Positions 34,412 to 44,593 are shown, counted from the first letter of the stretch. The stretch is DNA of 64,000 nucleotides from Herminiimonas sp. (GCA_014377845.1 JACMOV010000150.1:1-64000); one strand, 5' to 3'. Notes: a model not told the origin generated them from the sequence alone. A program made the numbers and translations.

Positions 34412-35221
34412 TCAATCGATCGCCGCCATGCGCAGTTCATCATTGTGATGCCGCTGCTGCTCTTCCATGACCAGTTGCCCGAGCTCGCGCTTCAAGGCAT
34501 TGAAGTCGCTCGACGACGGATCGCGCAGGCGCGGCAGTTCGACGATGATGTCGCGCTTGACGGTGCCGGGCCGATACGTCATGACGACGATCCGGTCGGC
34601 CAGGTAGATCGCTTCCTCGATGCTGTGCGTGACGAAGAGGATGGTCTTCTTCAGCTCCGACCAGATGCGCAGCAGCTCGTCCTGCAGGTTGCGCCGGGTC
34701 AGGGCATCCAGCGCGCCGAACGGCTCGTCCATCAGCAGGATCGGTGAATCCAGCGCCAGCACGCGGGCGATCGCCACCCGCTGCCGCATGCCGCCGGACA
34801 GGTCTTTCGGAAACCGGCTGCGGAAATCGGTCAGGCCGAGTGTGCCCAGCAGCGACGCCACCCGCTGCGCGATTTGGGCCTTCGGCATGTTCTTGATCTC
34901 GAGACCGAAGCCGATGTTCTGTTCGACCGTCATCCACGGGAAAAGCGCATATTCCTGGAATACCATGCCGCGGTCCGGGCCGGGTGCAGTCACCACCTTG
35001 CCATCGGTAGTGATGGTGCCGGAGGTCGGCAGGGAAAACCCGGCAACTGCGTTGAGCAGCGTCGACTTGCCGCAACCGGACGGCCCGAGCAGGCAGACGA
35101 ACTGTCCCTCCGGTATCTCCAGGTTGATGTCCTTCAAGGCCACGACTTCCTTCTCGCCGGTAGCAAAGACCTTGTTGACGCCGGTGATACGAATCTGCGA
35201 ATCGCTGGTTTGGGTCGTCAA
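34412..35221 (-). CDS. ABC importer ATP-binding protein (nitrate/sulfonate/taurine type)
   Basis: A 269-residue ATPase of the SsuB/TauB/NrtD class. It has Walker A LLGPSGCGKSTLLNAVAGF, the Q-loop VFQEYALFPWMT, signature LSGGMRQRVAIARVLA, Walker B ILLMDEPFGALDALT and the switch His in FVTHSIEEAIYLADR. A TTG start at 35221 with GGAGA six bases upstream is favoured; a GTG at 35239 would overlap the permease. It is the last gene of an SBP-permease-ATPase operon. The substrate is unknown. Confidence 0.88.
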   Translation of the reverse strand: MTTQTSDSQIRITGVNKVFATGEKEVVALKDINLEIPEGQFVCLLGPSGCGKSTLLNAVAGFSLPTSGTITTDGKVVTAPGPDRGMVFQEYALFPWMTVEQNIGFGLEIKNMPKAQIAQRVASLLGTLGLTDFRSRFPKDLSGGMRQRVAIARVLALDSPILLMDEPFGALDALTRRNLQDELLRIWSELKKTILFVTHSIEEAIYLADRIVVMTYRPGTVKRDIIVELPRLRDPSSSDFNALKRELGQLVMEEQQRHHNDELRMAAID

Positions 35222-35222
35222 G

Positions 35223-36038
35223 TCAGTTCTCCAGGCCACGGTGCCAGCGCAGCAAATGATTGTTCAGGCGGGTGACGGCGAGGTCGATCGCCAGCCCGAG
35301 CAGGCCGATGCTGATCATGCCGGCGATGATCTTGTCGGACCAAAAGTATTCGCGCGCCTCGAGGATGCGGAACCCGAGACCGTTGTTGACCGCGATCATT
35401 TCCGAGACGATGACGACGATGAAGGCGGTACCGATGCCGATCCGCACGCCCGAGAGGATGTACGGCACGGCGGCCGGCAGCATGACCCGCATGAACATGG
35501 TGCGCTGGCTGGCGCCGAGGTTACGTGCGGCGCGCAGGTAGATGCCGTCGACATGGCGCACCCCGGCGATGGTGTTGATCAGCACCGGGAAGAACGCGCC
35601 GATGGCGATCAGGAAGATGGCCGGCGGATTGCCGAGACCGAACCACAGGATCGACAGCGGAATATAGGCAATCGGCGGAATCGGCCGCAGGACCTGGACC
35701 AGCGGATTCATCCAGGCATAGACGCGCTGGCTGGAGCCCATCGACAGGCCGAGCGGCAGGGCCAGCCCGGCGCCCACCACGAAGCCGGTCACGACCCGGT
35801 ACATGCTGCCCATGGTGTCGCGGATCAGTTCCCCCGAGACCAGCCACATCAGCCAGTTGCCGCCGCCGTAGGGCTCGGTCGGCGACAGGTACTCGAACCA
35901 CTTGCGCACCACCGCCAGCGGCGATGGCAGCACCAGCGGATTGACCCAGCCCATCGATGAACACAACTGCCAGACGAGAATCGCGACGACCGGGACGATC
36001 AGCCCGGTCGACATCTCGCGCCACTTCATTTTTGCCAT
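35223..36038 (-). CDS. ABC importer permease (nitrate/sulfonate/taurine type)
   Basis: A 271-residue inner-membrane permease of the SsuC/TauC/NrtB type with about six helices. The ABC-contact EAA-like loop is YLRAARNLGASQRTMFMRVMLPAAVPYILSGVRIG, including the conserved Gly and the AAxxLGA pattern. It is flanked by the substrate-binding protein (30 bp upstream) and the ATPase (directly adjacent), so a complete importer is present. Substrate specificity is not evident from the permease. Confidence 0.9.
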   Translation of the reverse strand: MAKMKWREMSTGLIVPVVAILVWQLCSSMGWVNPLVLPSPLAVVRKWFEYLSPTEPYGGGNWLMWLVSGELIRDTMGSMYRVVTGFVVGAGLALPLGLSMGSSQRVYAWMNPLVQVLRPIPPIAYIPLSILWFGLGNPPAIFLIAIGAFFPVLINTIAGVRHVDGIYLRAARNLGASQRTMFMRVMLPAAVPYILSGVRIGIGTAFIVVIVSEMIAVNNGLGFRILEAREYFWSDKIIAGMISIGLLGLAIDLAVTRLNNHLLRWHRGLEN

Positions 36039-36068
36039 CCCGTGCTCCTCAGTGCGTCGGTGCCGCGA

Positions 36069-37052
36069 TTATTTGACGTTCAGGCTTTTCTTGGCGGCCT
36101 CGAGCAGATCGGTCTTGACCCAGTCCTTCGCCACCGGCGGCTTGGCCATCTTGCCGGTGCCGTACTTGGCCATGACGTCGGTGGTGACCTGGATGTGTTC
36201 CGGCGTGATGTCGTAGGAATACGGCGAGTTGCCGATCGCATCGTTGAAGTCTTCCTTGCTGATCTGGCCCTTGAAGATGGTCTGGGTCACATATTTTTCA
36301 GCCGCGCCCTTGGTTTCGATGAAGGTGCGGGTCGCCTCGACGAAGCAACGCATGAACTTCTCCGCCAGGGGCCGCTGCTCCTTGTAGAACTTCTCGGTCA
36401 TGACCAGGGTCCGGATCGGCTCGCCGATCGGGGTGTCGTATGGCTTCATCACCTCGACGCCGAAGCCCTTGTTGATCGCCTGCGAGGATTGCGGCTCGGT
36501 CTGCATGATCGCATCGAGATTCTTGCCCAGCAGCGCCTGGTTCAGGTCCGGATATGCCAGGTAGATGAGCTGCACGTCCTTGCCCGGAACGTCCGAAGAC
36601 GTCACGCCGTTCTGCGCCAGCTCGGCGGCCAGCAGCACTTCCTGGATGCCGCCACGAGTCACGCCGACCTTCTTGCCCTTCAGGTCCTTGATCGACTTGA
36701 TCCCGGCGTCGGGACGCGCGACCAGACGCGCACCACCCCTGGCGAAACCGGCGACGACGTAGATCGGCGTGCCGTTGGCGCGACCGGAAATCGCCGCTTC
36801 GGAGGCGGTGGCGCCGACATCGAGCTCGCCGGCGATGATGCCCTGCATGACATCGAGACCCTTGGCGAAGGTTTTTTCCTCGACCTTGATGCCGCACTTC
36901 GGGGCGATTTCCTTGATATAGGAGACGGCGCCGAAATGCGCCAGCTTCAGGTTACCCAGCCGGATCACGTCGTCGGCTTGCGCGGCGCTGGAGAAGGCCA
37001 GCAGGGAAGTGACCGCCAATGCGATCAGACGGCGGGAAGGTGCGTGTTTCAT
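36069..37052 (-). CDS. ABC importer periplasmic substrate-binding protein
   Basis: A 327-residue secreted protein of the SsuA/TauA/NMT1 superfamily. A signal peptide (MKHAPSRRLIALAVTSLLAFSSAAQA) is followed by the mature start DDVIRLGNLKL. Family landmarks include GLDVMQGIIAGELDVGAT and SIKDLKGKKVGVTRGGIQEVLL. Such proteins bind sulfonates, nitrate, taurine, aromatic acids or thiamine precursors; the ligand here cannot be predicted. AGGAGA precedes the ATG that begins the signal peptide. It is the first gene of the importer operon and divergent from ffh. Confidence 0.88.
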   Translation of the reverse strand: MKHAPSRRLIALAVTSLLAFSSAAQADDVIRLGNLKLAHFGAVSYIKEIAPKCGIKVEEKTFAKGLDVMQGIIAGELDVGATASEAAISGRANGTPIYVVAGFARGGARLVARPDAGIKSIKDLKGKKVGVTRGGIQEVLLAAELAQNGVTSSDVPGKDVQLIYLAYPDLNQALLGKNLDAIMQTEPQSSQAINKGFGVEVMKPYDTPIGEPIRTLVMTEKFYKEQRPLAEKFMRCFVEATRTFIETKGAAEKYVTQTIFKGQISKEDFNDAIGNSPYSYDITPEHIQVTTDVMAKYGTGKMAKPPVAKDWVKTDLLEAAKKSLNVK

Positions 37053-37360
37053 CGAGGTCTCCTGGAGTATGTGTGTTACGGGTGGCGTCGCGCACTGTGG
37101 TTGCAGCCGGCGAAAACATCGTATCGCATGCCATTGGCAGCGATGGATCGCTACCGCAAACCTTCGTGCATCTGTTCGCAAAGCCCGGATCGCAATATAC
37201 CTTGAACCTTGCCCGCGGCCTACCTGAATGCAGGGCCAGACCCATCGAAATCAGGCATCCATCGGTTAAAATACGGGTTATCCGCAATGCCGAATCCGCC
37301 TCGACGGTCGGTTCTTCCGCCCGGCGCAACACCCGCAATCGTTCCCCACTCCAGGATCTC
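37053..37360. other. Intergenic region between the ABC importer operon and ffh
   Basis: 308 bp shared by two divergent transcripts. A 14-base near-palindrome AGCGATGGATCGCT (37139-37152) lies roughly 85 bp upstream of the importer operon and could be an operator. A TAAAAT hexamer near 37265-37270 may be the -10 for ffh. No riboswitch or RNA gene was recognised. Confidence 0.35.
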
Positions 37361-38725
37361 ATGCTCGACAATCTGACCCAGCGACTTGCCAAAGTCGTCA
37401 AGACCATGCGCGGCGAGGCACGCCTCACCGAAGCCAATACCGCGGAAATGCTGCGCGAAGTGCGGCTCGCCCTGCTTGAGGCCGACGTCGCCTTGCCGGC
37501 GGTGCGCGAATTCATCGGTCGCGTCAAGGAGCGCGCCCAGGGTGTCGACGTGATCGGCTCGCTCACGCCAGGCCAGGCGCTGGTCGGCGTGGTGCAGCGC
37601 GAACTGGCCGCCATCATGGGCGCGGACCTCGGTCCGGAAGCCTCGCAGCTGAGCTTCGCCACCCAGCCGCCAGCGGTGATCCTGATGGCCGGCCTGCAAG
37701 GCGCCGGCAAGACCACCACCGTCGGCAAGCTGGCCAAGTACCTGCGCGAGCAAAAGAAGAAGAAGGTGCTGACAGTCTCGGCCGACATCTACCGGCCGGC
37801 CGCAATCGGCCAGCTGGAGACGGTCACGAAGCAGGTCGGCGCCGACTTCTTCCCTTCCCTGCCGACCGACAAGCCGGTCGATATCGTGCTGGCCGCGCTC
37901 GACTACGCGAAAAAGCATTACCACGACGTGCTGATCGTCGACACCGCTGGCCGGCTCGGCATCGACGAAGCCATGATGGCCGAGATCGCCGCCCTGCACG
38001 CCGCCCTGAAGCCGATCGAAACCCTGTTCGTGGTCGACGCCATGCTGGGCCAGGATGCGATCAACACCGCCAAGGCGTTCAACGACGCCCTGCCGCTGAC
38101 CGGCATCGTGCTGACCAAGCTCGATGGCGACTCGCGCGGCGGTGCAGCCCTATCGGTTCGCCACATCACCGGCAAGCCGATCAAGTTTGCCGGCGTCGCC
38201 GAGAAGCTCGACGGCCTCGAAGCCTTCGATCCGCAGCGCATGGCTGACCGCATCCTCGGCATGGGCGACATCCTGGCGCTGGTCGAAGAAGCCCGCAAAG
38301 GGGTCGACATCGCCGCCGCGCAGGACCTCGCGCAGAAGATCAAGGGCGGCGGGAAATTCGACCTCAACGACTTCAAGGCGCAGATCTCGCAGATGAAGAA
38401 GATGGGCGGCATGGCCAGCCTGATGGACAAACTGCCGGCGCAGTTTCAGCAGGCCGCCTCTGGCGCCAACATGGGCATGGCCGACCAGCAGGTGCGCCGC
38501 ATGGAGGGCATCATCAACTCGATGACGCCAGCCGAGCGCAGCAAACCCGAGCTGATCAAGGCGTCCCGCAAGCGCCGCATCGCCACCGGCGCCGGCGTCC
38601 AGGTGCAGGAAGTCAATCGTATGCTGGCGCAATTCGACCAGATGCAGTCGATGATGAAGAAGCTCAAGGGCGGCGGCCTGATGAAGATGATGCGCGGGAT
38701 GAAGGGCATGATGCCGGGGATGTGA
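37361..38725 (+). CDS. ffh: Signal recognition particle protein Ffh
   Basis: A 454-residue SRP GTPase that targets nascent membrane proteins to the translocon. The N domain (MLDNLTQRLAKVVKTMRGE) is followed by the G domain with the P-loop GLQGAGKTTTVGKLA, DTAGRLGIDEAMM, and TKLDGDSRGGAALS. The C-terminal methionine-rich M domain contains SKPELIKASRKRRIATGAGVQVQEVNRML and ends in a Met/Gly/Lys-rich tail (MRGMKGMMPGM). Length fits the family (E. coli 453). The ATG was chosen as the universal MLDNL-type start, as the frame is open far upstream. Confidence 0.98.
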   Translation: MLDNLTQRLAKVVKTMRGEARLTEANTAEMLREVRLALLEADVALPAVREFIGRVKERAQGVDVIGSLTPGQALVGVVQRELAAIMGADLGPEASQLSFATQPPAVILMAGLQGAGKTTTVGKLAKYLREQKKKKVLTVSADIYRPAAIGQLETVTKQVGADFFPSLPTDKPVDIVLAALDYAKKHYHDVLIVDTAGRLGIDEAMMAEIAALHAALKPIETLFVVDAMLGQDAINTAKAFNDALPLTGIVLTKLDGDSRGGAALSVRHITGKPIKFAGVAEKLDGLEAFDPQRMADRILGMGDILALVEEARKGVDIAAAQDLAQKIKGGGKFDLNDFKAQISQMKKMGGMASLMDKLPAQFQQAASGANMGMADQQVRRMEGIINSMTPAERSKPELIKASRKRRIATGAGVQVQEVNRMLAQFDQMQSMMKKLKGGGLMKMMRGMKGMMPGM

Positions 38726-39047
38726 GGCGCGCTCTGCTCTGCTCTGCAGCGGTATTCTCATAGGAAGAAGGTCGTATTTCGAAGGACTACCGCGCCGCCG
38801 GCAGTGCGGTCGGATGGCCCGCTTTTCCGATCCACGCAGTCGCAGCGCGCGGACCGATCGTTTGCCGGCCCGTCGATCGGGTCGCTGAATATCCCGATTC
38901 TCATAGGAGAAAACAGGATTTTCTGCGGCTGTGAAGAATGATGCATTTGGTGCAAAAAACACTTGCGTCCCTGGGAAAACCACACCACTATTGTCGGTGC
39001 GTGATATGGCGCAATTTCCCAACACTCTCTGTGAAGGAGGCGTAACG
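38726..39047. other. Intergenic region upstream of the SWIB gene
   Basis: 322 bp with no gene. TTGCGT and CACTAT separated by about 17 bp near 38960-38990 are a possible promoter for the SWIB gene. A short sequence TCATAGGA occurs twice (near 38758 and 38902), with no role recognised. GAAGGAGG directly before the SWIB ATG is a strong ribosome site. Confidence 0.35.
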
Positions 39048-39527
39048 ATGGCAACAGCCAAAAAACCTGCAGCAGCCGTAAAAAAGCCCGCTGCAAAAAA
39101 ACCGGCCGCGAAAGCTGCTCCGGCTAAAAAGGCCGCTCCGGCCAAAAAAGCCGCTGCTGCCAAACCAGCCGCAAAAAAGGTAGCAGCCAAGGCAGCGCCT
39201 GCAGCCAAAAAAGCCGCACCGGCTAAAAAAGCCGCACCGGCAGCAAAGAAAGTCGCAGTAAAATCGGCCACTCCGCGCAAACCCAACGCCGCCTTCATGA
39301 AAGCGATGACGCCATCTGCTGTCTTGGCTGCAGTCGTCGGCGCCGCTCCATTGCCACGCACGGAAGTGACGAAAAAAGTTTGGGAATACATCAAGAAGTT
39401 CAAGCTGCAGAACGAAGCCAACAAACGCATGATCGATGCAGATGAAAAACTGAAGGCTGTCTTTGGCGGCAAGAAGCAAGTGTCGATGTTCGAGATGACG
39501 AAACTGATCTCCGACCACTTGAAATAA
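39048..39527 (+). CDS. SWIB/MDM2 domain protein with histone H1-like N-terminal tail
   Basis: A 159-residue protein in two parts. Residues 1 to about 80 are Lys/Ala/Pro repeats of the histone H1-tail type (KKPAAKKPAAKAAPAKKAAP). Residues about 85-159 form a SWIB domain (AFMKAMTPSAVLAAVVGAAPLPRTEVTKKVWEYIKKFKLQNE ... FEMTKLISDHLK). In eukaryotes SWIB is a chromatin-remodelling domain; in bacteria it is known from Chlamydia and from small proteins in Proteobacteria. The product is probably nucleoid-associated. A strong ribosome site precedes the ATG and an intrinsic terminator follows, so it is monocistronic. Function is inferred. Confidence 0.9.
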   Translation: MATAKKPAAAVKKPAAKKPAAKAAPAKKAAPAKKAAAAKPAAKKVAAKAAPAAKKAAPAKKAAPAAKKVAVKSATPRKPNAAFMKAMTPSAVLAAVVGAAPLPRTEVTKKVWEYIKKFKLQNEANKRMIDADEKLKAVFGGKKQVSMFEMTKLISDHLK

Positions 39528-39544
39528 TTCTTCCACAGTGCCAA

Positions 39545-39577
39545 ACAAAAACGCCCGCAAATCGCGGGCGTTTTTGT
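39545..39577. terminator. Bidirectional intrinsic terminator
   Basis: A 14-bp stem with a five-base loop: GC core CGCCCGC/GCGGGCG flanked by A-run on the left and T-run on the right. It works for the SWIB gene and, from the other side, for the lytic transglycosylase/proS transcript. Confidence 0.92.
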
Positions 39578-39587
39578 ATCTGTGTTT

Positions 39588-40217
39588 TCAGCTTTTGTAT
39601 TCCCAGTTTTTCCAGGCGTGGAGCACCGCATTCGGATAGTCGTCCCGACCGCGGCTGCCGTTATAGCGGCCCAGCGCCAGGAACAGATCACCCCGCTCCA
39701 TGTCGATGTACATGCGCAGGATCGAGCAACCATAACGCAGGTTCGACTGCAGGTGAAACAGCTTGCTCGGTTCGCCATTGCCGATCACGCGCGTCCAGAA
39801 CGGCATCACCTGCATCAAACCGCGCGCCCCGACCGGCGACAGGGCGTACTTCCGAAACGCCGACTCAACCTGGATCAAGCCCAGCACCATGCCGGGGTCA
39901 AGACCGGCACGGCGTGATTCGTACCAAACTGTCTTGAGGAACTCGGTACGGATCTGCACGTCCGGCAGCTTTTTCTTGAGCCGTTCGGACATCTCGCCGA
40001 CCCAGTACAGGTATTTGATGCGTTCCTGGATGTCGGAAAAGCGTTGTACTGGCGGCCGGGCATCGGTGATGGAGCGCGCCAGCGCGATGCGTACCGAATC
40101 GGCCAGGGCTTCTTCTTTCTGGTTGCCAGCCAGCGCCAAGTCACTGAATGTGATCAGCGCAACGCACAGCAGCGCGAATGCGCCGGTACGCCGCCGCGAA
40201 CCCGGCAAAAGGTTCAC
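39588..40217 (-). CDS. Lytic transglycosylase, SLT domain
   Basis: A 209-residue exported murein lytic transglycosylase. It has an N-terminal signal peptide ([19 protein letters not shown]) and a Slt-type catalytic domain with the catalytic Glu in [28 protein letters not shown]. The later [18 protein letters not shown] and [10 protein letters not shown] blocks are the usual SLT motifs. It cuts glycan strands to anhydro-muropeptides, the substrate supply for AmpD and Mpl recycling. The GTG start overlaps the proS stop by four bases, so the two are coupled. Confidence 0.9.
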   Translation of the reverse strand: MNLLPGSRRRTGAFALLCVALITFSDLALAGNQKEEALADSVRIALARSITDARPPVQRFSDIQERIKYLYWVGEMSERLKKKLPDVQIRTEFLKTVWYESRRAGLDPGMVLGLIQVESAFRKYALSPVGARGLMQVMPFWTRVIGNGEPSKLFHLQSNLRYGCSILRMYIDMERGDLFLALGRYNGSRGRDDYPNAVLHAWKNWEYKS

Positions 40218-41959
40218 GCCGCCAGTCGGCTCTGCACGAAGCCGACCATTTCGGCAATCGCCACGCCGGTGGCAGCCGCCTCGCGCCGGCCCTGGTATTC
40301 GAGCTTGCCTTCCTTGATGCTGCGTTCGCCAATGACGACCCGGTGCGGCACGCCGATCAGTTCCCAGTCGGCGAACATGGCGCCGGGCCGCTCGCCGCGA
40401 TCGTCGAGGATGACGTCGACGCCGGCCTGCTGCAATGCGGCGTAGAGGCGGTCGGTTTCCGCCTTTACGGATTCGCTGCGGTCATAGCCCATCGGGCACA
40501 GCACCACTTCGAACGGCGCGATCGCGGTCGGCCAGACGATGCCTCGCTCGTCGAAATTCTGCTCGATCGCCGCCCCCAGGATACGTGTCACGCCGATGCC
40601 GTAGCAGCCCATCTGCAGCAATTGCGGCTTGCCGTTCTCGTCGAGATAAGTCGCCTTCATGTCTTCCGAATAACGGGTGCCAAGCTGAAATACATGACCG
40701 ACCTCGATGCCACGCTGGATCGCCAGCACGCCCTGGCCATCCGGCGAAGGATCGCCGGCGACCACATTGCGCAGGTCGAAGACGGCCGGTTGCGGCAGGT
40801 CGCGCCCCCAGTTCACGCCCGTGTAGTGAAAATCGGCTTCATTGGCGCCGCAGACGAAGTCGGTCATCGCGGCGACGCTGCGATCGGCCACCACGTTGAC
40901 CGGCTTGACGGTGCCGATCGGGCCCAGGTAGCCCGGCTTGGTGCCGAAGTATTCGACAATTTCGGCTTCGGTTGCGAAGCGGTAGTTCGCCAGGCCCGGT
41001 ACTTTCGCAGCCTTGACTTCATTGAGGTCGTGGTCACCGCGCAGCAGCAGCAGCCAGACGGATTTCTCACCAGCGGCAGGCGCGCCGTCCTTGCCGGCTT
41101 CGGGCTCGACCGTCAGCACCAGCGACTTCACCGTCTGCGTCAGCGGCAGGCCGAGCAAGGCGGCGACATCGGCGCACGTCGACTTGCCGGGTGTCGGTGT
41201 CTTGGTCAGCGACTGCACGCCGGGCGCGCCGGCGGCCGGCGCCAGCGCTTCCGCGGCTTCCATGTTGGCAGCGTACTGCGAGGTCGGGCAAAAGACGATG
41301 CCATCCTCGCCAGTGTCGGCGAGGCCGTGGAACTCGTGCGAGCCGGACCCGCCGATGGCGCCGTTGTCGGCTGCCACGGGACGAAACTGCAGGCCGAAGC
41401 GGTTGAAGATGCGCACATAGGCGTCGTACATGATCTGGTAGGACTGCTGAAGGCCAGCGACGTCGCGATCAAAGGAGTAGGCATCCTTCATCGTGAACTC
41501 GCGGCCGCGCATCAGGCCAAAGCGTGGCCGGCGCTCGTCACGGAACTTGGTCTGGACATGATAGAAGTTGACCGGCAGCTGGCGGTAGGAGCGCAGCTCG
41601 GTGCGGGCGATGTCGGTGATGACTTCTTCCGACGTCGGCTGGATGATGAAATCGCGCCCATGCCGATCCTTCACGCGCATCAGCTCGGCGCCGTATTTTT
41701 GCCAGCGGCCGGTCTCCTGCCAGAACTCGGCCGGCTGCACCACTGGCATCAGCAACTCGATCGCGCCGGCGCGATTCATCTCTTCGCGCACGATCGCCTC
41801 CACCTTGCGGATGACCCGCAGACCCATCGGCATGTACGTGTAAATACCCGAGCCGAGACGCTTGATCATCCCGGCCCGCATCATCAGTTTATGACTGACG
41901 ATTTCGGCGTCGGAAGGGGCTTCCTTGAGGGTAGCAATAAAAAATCGTGAGGCGCGCAT
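40214..41959 (-). CDS. proS: Prolyl-tRNA synthetase
   Basis: A 581-residue class II aminoacyl-tRNA synthetase of the bacterial type with an inserted editing domain. It shows motif 1 ([30 protein letters not shown]), motif 2 ([26 protein letters not shown]), an INS/YbaK-like segment around residues 230-390 and the anticodon-binding domain near the C-terminus. Length matches the long bacterial form (E. coli 572). The start [19 protein letters not shown] is the family start. It lies divergent from rppH. Confidence 0.97.
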   Translation of the reverse strand: MRASRFFIATLKEAPSDAEIVSHKLMMRAGMIKRLGSGIYTYMPMGLRVIRKVEAIVREEMNRAGAIELLMPVVQPAEFWQETGRWQKYGAELMRVKDRHGRDFIIQPTSEEVITDIARTELRSYRQLPVNFYHVQTKFRDERRPRFGLMRGREFTMKDAYSFDRDVAGLQQSYQIMYDAYVRIFNRFGLQFRPVAADNGAIGGSGSHEFHGLADTGEDGIVFCPTSQYAANMEAAEALAPAAGAPGVQSLTKTPTPGKSTCADVAALLGLPLTQTVKSLVLTVEPEAGKDGAPAAGEKSVWLLLLRGDHDLNEVKAAKVPGLANYRFATEAEIVEYFGTKPGYLGPIGTVKPVNVVADRSVAAMTDFVCGANEADFHYTGVNWGRDLPQPAVFDLRNVVAGDPSPDGQGVLAIQRGIEVGHVFQLGTRYSEDMKATYLDENGKPQLLQMGCYGIGVTRILGAAIEQNFDERGIVWPTAIAPFEVVLCPMGYDRSESVKAETDRLYAALQQAGVDVILDDRGERPGAMFADWELIGVPHRVVIGERSIKEGKLEYQGRREAAATGVAIAEMVGFVQSRLAA

Positions 41960-42154
41960 GCGTAAAGTTCTTTTTAAAAAGAGAGAGTTATAATCAACCC
42001 AATTTTAAAGGATTAGCTGGCCGATGCACCCTCTCTTCGCACATTTGATTCAATCGTCACTGCAGGCGCTCCGCTCGGCCCCAATGGATTACCGGGCTCT
42101 GGCATAGCGCGTCGACTCTGGGTGCATTAGCCGCAGAAAGTTTTGGGGTACAAC

Positions 42155-42748
42155 ATGCTGGACCGTGAAGGCTTTCGCCCGAACGTCGGCATCATCCTGC
42201 TCAACACGCAGAATGAAGTATGGTGGGGCAAACGGGTGCGCGAGCACTCGTGGCAATTCCCGCAAGGCGGCATCAAATTCGGTGAAACGCCGGAGCAGGC
42301 GATGTATCGCGAGCTCGAGGAAGAAGTCGGACTGCGCGCCGAACACGTGCGCGTCATCGGCCGCACCCGCGACTGGTTGCGCTACGAAGTACCCGATCGT
42401 TTCATCAAGCGTGAAATCCGCGGCCACTACCGTGGCCAGAAGCAGATCTGGTTCCTGCTGCGGATGGTCGGGCGCGATTGCGACGTCAACCTGCGCCTGA
42501 CCGAACACCCGGAATTCGACGCCTGGCGCTGGCATGAGTACTGGGTGCCGCTGGATGTCGTGATCGAATTCAAGCGTGATGTCTACTTGCGCGCCCTGCA
42601 GGAACTGTCGCGCTTCCTGACCCGTCCGGCGCCTGCATCGGGAGCGTTACGCCATCCGGCGCGCTTCGTGCGTCAGCCGCATACGCCACACGCCCACGAC
42701 GAAATACCGCCGGCCGGTGTCATCGACCCTGCCCCAAAAAATGAATGA
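42155..42748 (+). CDS. rppH: RNA pyrophosphohydrolase
   Basis: A 197-residue Nudix enzyme that removes pyrophosphate from triphosphorylated mRNA 5' ends and so triggers decay. The Nudix box is [23 protein letters not shown] with all acidic metal ligands. The N-terminus [17 protein letters not shown] and the block [10 protein letters not shown] are the RppH signature. The C-terminal 35 residues are an extra, His/Pro-rich tail. The ATG was preferred over a TTG four codons earlier. It is followed ten bases later by the CNP1-like gene. Confidence 0.96.
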   Translation: MLDREGFRPNVGIILLNTQNEVWWGKRVREHSWQFPQGGIKFGETPEQAMYRELEEEVGLRAEHVRVIGRTRDWLRYEVPDRFIKREIRGHYRGQKQIWFLLRMVGRDCDVNLRLTEHPEFDAWRWHEYWVPLDVVIEFKRDVYLRALQELSRFLTRPAPASGALRHPARFVRQPHTPHAHDEIPPAGVIDPAPKNE

Positions 42749-42757
42749 AGGCTTTCG

Positions 42758-43363
42758 ATGACTTTTGAAATGCAGAATCCGGTTCTTGCCAGTTCGGCCG
42801 ATCGCAGGATGCGGCTGCCGCGTGCCGGACGACGTGCGGTCACAGGCGCGGTCCTGCTGGCGCTGATGGCTGGCCTGACCGCCTGCGGCAGTACCGGGAG
42901 TCGCGCACCGGACCCGTTCGAAGACGACAACAAGACCTGGCAGGAAATGGCATTGCAGCTTCCCGCACTGCCGCAGGACGCCAACTTGTTGCCGTTCGAT
43001 GTCAGTGCGATTGCGACGCAGCGCTTTGCAATCGATGCGAAATCCCTCAGCGTGGGCAAAGATGGCGTGGTCCGCTACACGCTGGTGAGCGTCAGTTCGT
43101 CAGGCGCGAAGAACGTCCGCTACGAAGGCATCCGCTGCGAATCGCGCGAACAGAAGATCTACGCGCTCGGCCATGCCGACGGCACCTGGTCGCAGGCCCG
43201 CAGCAGCGAATGGGAGCCGATCTTGTCCAACGGCGTGAACCGCCAGCAGGCAGCCCTCTCACGGGATTATTTTTGTGCCGGAAACAGCATCGCCGGCGAT
43301 GCCGCCGAGATGCTGCGGCGGTTCCGGATGCGCCGCACATTGACCAACGACCTGATGAATTAA
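42758..43363 (+). CDS. CNP1-like family lipoprotein
   Basis: A 201-residue predicted lipoprotein. A basic N-region is followed by a hydrophobic stretch AVTGAVLLALMAGLTAC with the lipobox LTAC (C43). The mature part matches the CNP1-like family of betaproteobacteria (DPFEDDNKTWQEMALQLPALP, then VRYEGIRCESREQKIYALGHADGTWSQAR, then RDYFC). Its role is unknown. It forms a probable operon with rppH and is convergent with proB. Confidence 0.85.
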   Translation: MTFEMQNPVLASSADRRMRLPRAGRRAVTGAVLLALMAGLTACGSTGSRAPDPFEDDNKTWQEMALQLPALPQDANLLPFDVSAIATQRFAIDAKSLSVGKDGVVRYTLVSVSSSGAKNVRYEGIRCESREQKIYALGHADGTWSQARSSEWEPILSNGVNRQQAALSRDYFCAGNSIAGDAAEMLRRFRMRRTLTNDLMN

Positions 43364-43474
43364 CTGCGTCAATCAACACCCGGCTGGCGTCGTTGCATCG
43401 GCTTGCCGTAGCGCCGTGCTGTGTGTGCCAGCGCGCCTCGCCATTCTGGTTTCAAAAACCTGTTTCGAAATTGG

Positions 43475-44593
43475 CTACAGCAGTACCAGGTTATCGCGGT
43501 GTATCAGCTCCGGCTCTTCGACAAAACCCAGGATCGACAGGATCTCGCTAGAAGGCCGGCGCAGGATGCGGCGCGCTTCGGAGCTGGTGTAGTTGGTGAT
43601 GCCGCGTGCGATCGCAACGCCGCTCTCGCTCACGCAGGTGATGACCGCGCCACGGCCAAATTCACCGGCGACAGCGGTCACGCCGATCGGCAGCAGCGAC
43701 TTTCCTTCAGCGGTCACCTTCTGCACCGCACCGGCATCCAGCACCACCCGACCAGCCGTCTGCAGGTGATCTGCCATCCATTGCTTGCGTGCGGTGAGCT
43801 GCGCCGTCTGCGCGGTCAGCATGGTGCCGATCGCCTCGCCCGCTGCCAGCCGCGTGAGCACCTCGTCTTCGCGGCCCCAAGCGATGATCGTGTGGGCGCC
43901 GGATGTCGCGGCGCGCTTGGCGGCAAGGATCTTGGTAAGCATGCCGCCACGGCCGATGGCGCTGCCGGCGCCGCCTGCCATGGCTTCCAGCGCCGGATCG
44001 CCGGCCCGCCCGACATGCACGAACTGTGCGTCGGGGTTGCTGCGGGGATCGGCGGAATACAGCCCCTTCTGATCCGTGAGGATGACCAGGGCATCGGCCT
44101 CGATCAGATTGGCCACCAGAGCGCCGAGCGTGTCGTTGTCGCCGAACTTGATCTCGTCCGTCACCACGGTGTCGTTCTCGTTGATGATCGGGACCACGCC
44201 CAGTCGCAGCAGCGTGAAAAGCGTCGAACGGGCGTTCAGGTAGCGCTCGCGGTCGGCCAGGTCGGCATGCGTGAGCAGCACCTGGGCCGTGCGCAGTGAA
44301 TGCGCCGAAAAGCTGGTTTCATAGATCTGCGCCAGGCCCATCTGGCCGACCGCGGCACAGGCCTGCAATTCGTGGATGGCGGTCGGACGGCGCTCAAAGC
44401 CAAGGCGCTGCATGCCCTCGGCGATCGCGCCTGAACTGACCAGCACCACTTCCTTGCCAAGACCACGCAAATCGGCGATCTGCGCCGCCCAGCGCGCGAT
44501 CGCCGCATGATCGAGACCGCGGCCGTCATTGGTTACCAGGGAAGAGCCGACCTTGACGATCAGGCGTATTGCTTTCTGAATCACGTCGTGCAT
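43475..44593 (-). CDS. proB: Glutamate 5-kinase
   Basis: A 372-residue kinase for the first step of proline synthesis. The amino-acid-kinase domain begins [17 protein letters not shown] and includes [42 protein letters not shown] and the [19 protein letters not shown] block. A C-terminal PUA domain ([28 protein letters not shown]) is present, as in the long bacterial form. The start [10 protein letters not shown] was chosen because the upstream extension has no family similarity and overlaps obgE. It follows obgE by 25 bp on the same strand. Confidence 0.96.
   Translation of the reverse strand: MHDVIQKAIRLIVKVGSSLVTNDGRGLDHAAIARWAAQIADLRGLGKEVVLVSSGAIAEGMQRLGFERRPTAIHELQACAAVGQMGLAQIYETSFSAHSLRTAQVLLTHADLADRERYLNARSTLFTLLRLGVVPIINENDTVVTDEIKFGDNDTLGALVANLIEADALVILTDQKGLYSADPRSNPDAQFVHVGRAGDPALEAMAGGAGSAIGRGGMLTKILAAKRAATSGAHTIIAWGREDEVLTRLAAGEAIGTMLTAQTAQLTARKQWMADHLQTAGRVVLDAGAVQKVTAEGKSLLPIGVTAVAGEFGRGAVITCVSESGVAIARGITNYTSSEARRILRRPSSEILSILGFVEEPELIHRDNLVLL

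Noticed and set aside
42024..42107. 27-codon frame between proS and rppH (MHPLFAHLIQ...)
   Set aside because: Too short and without a ribosome site or conserved context; could be a leader peptide but cannot be supported.
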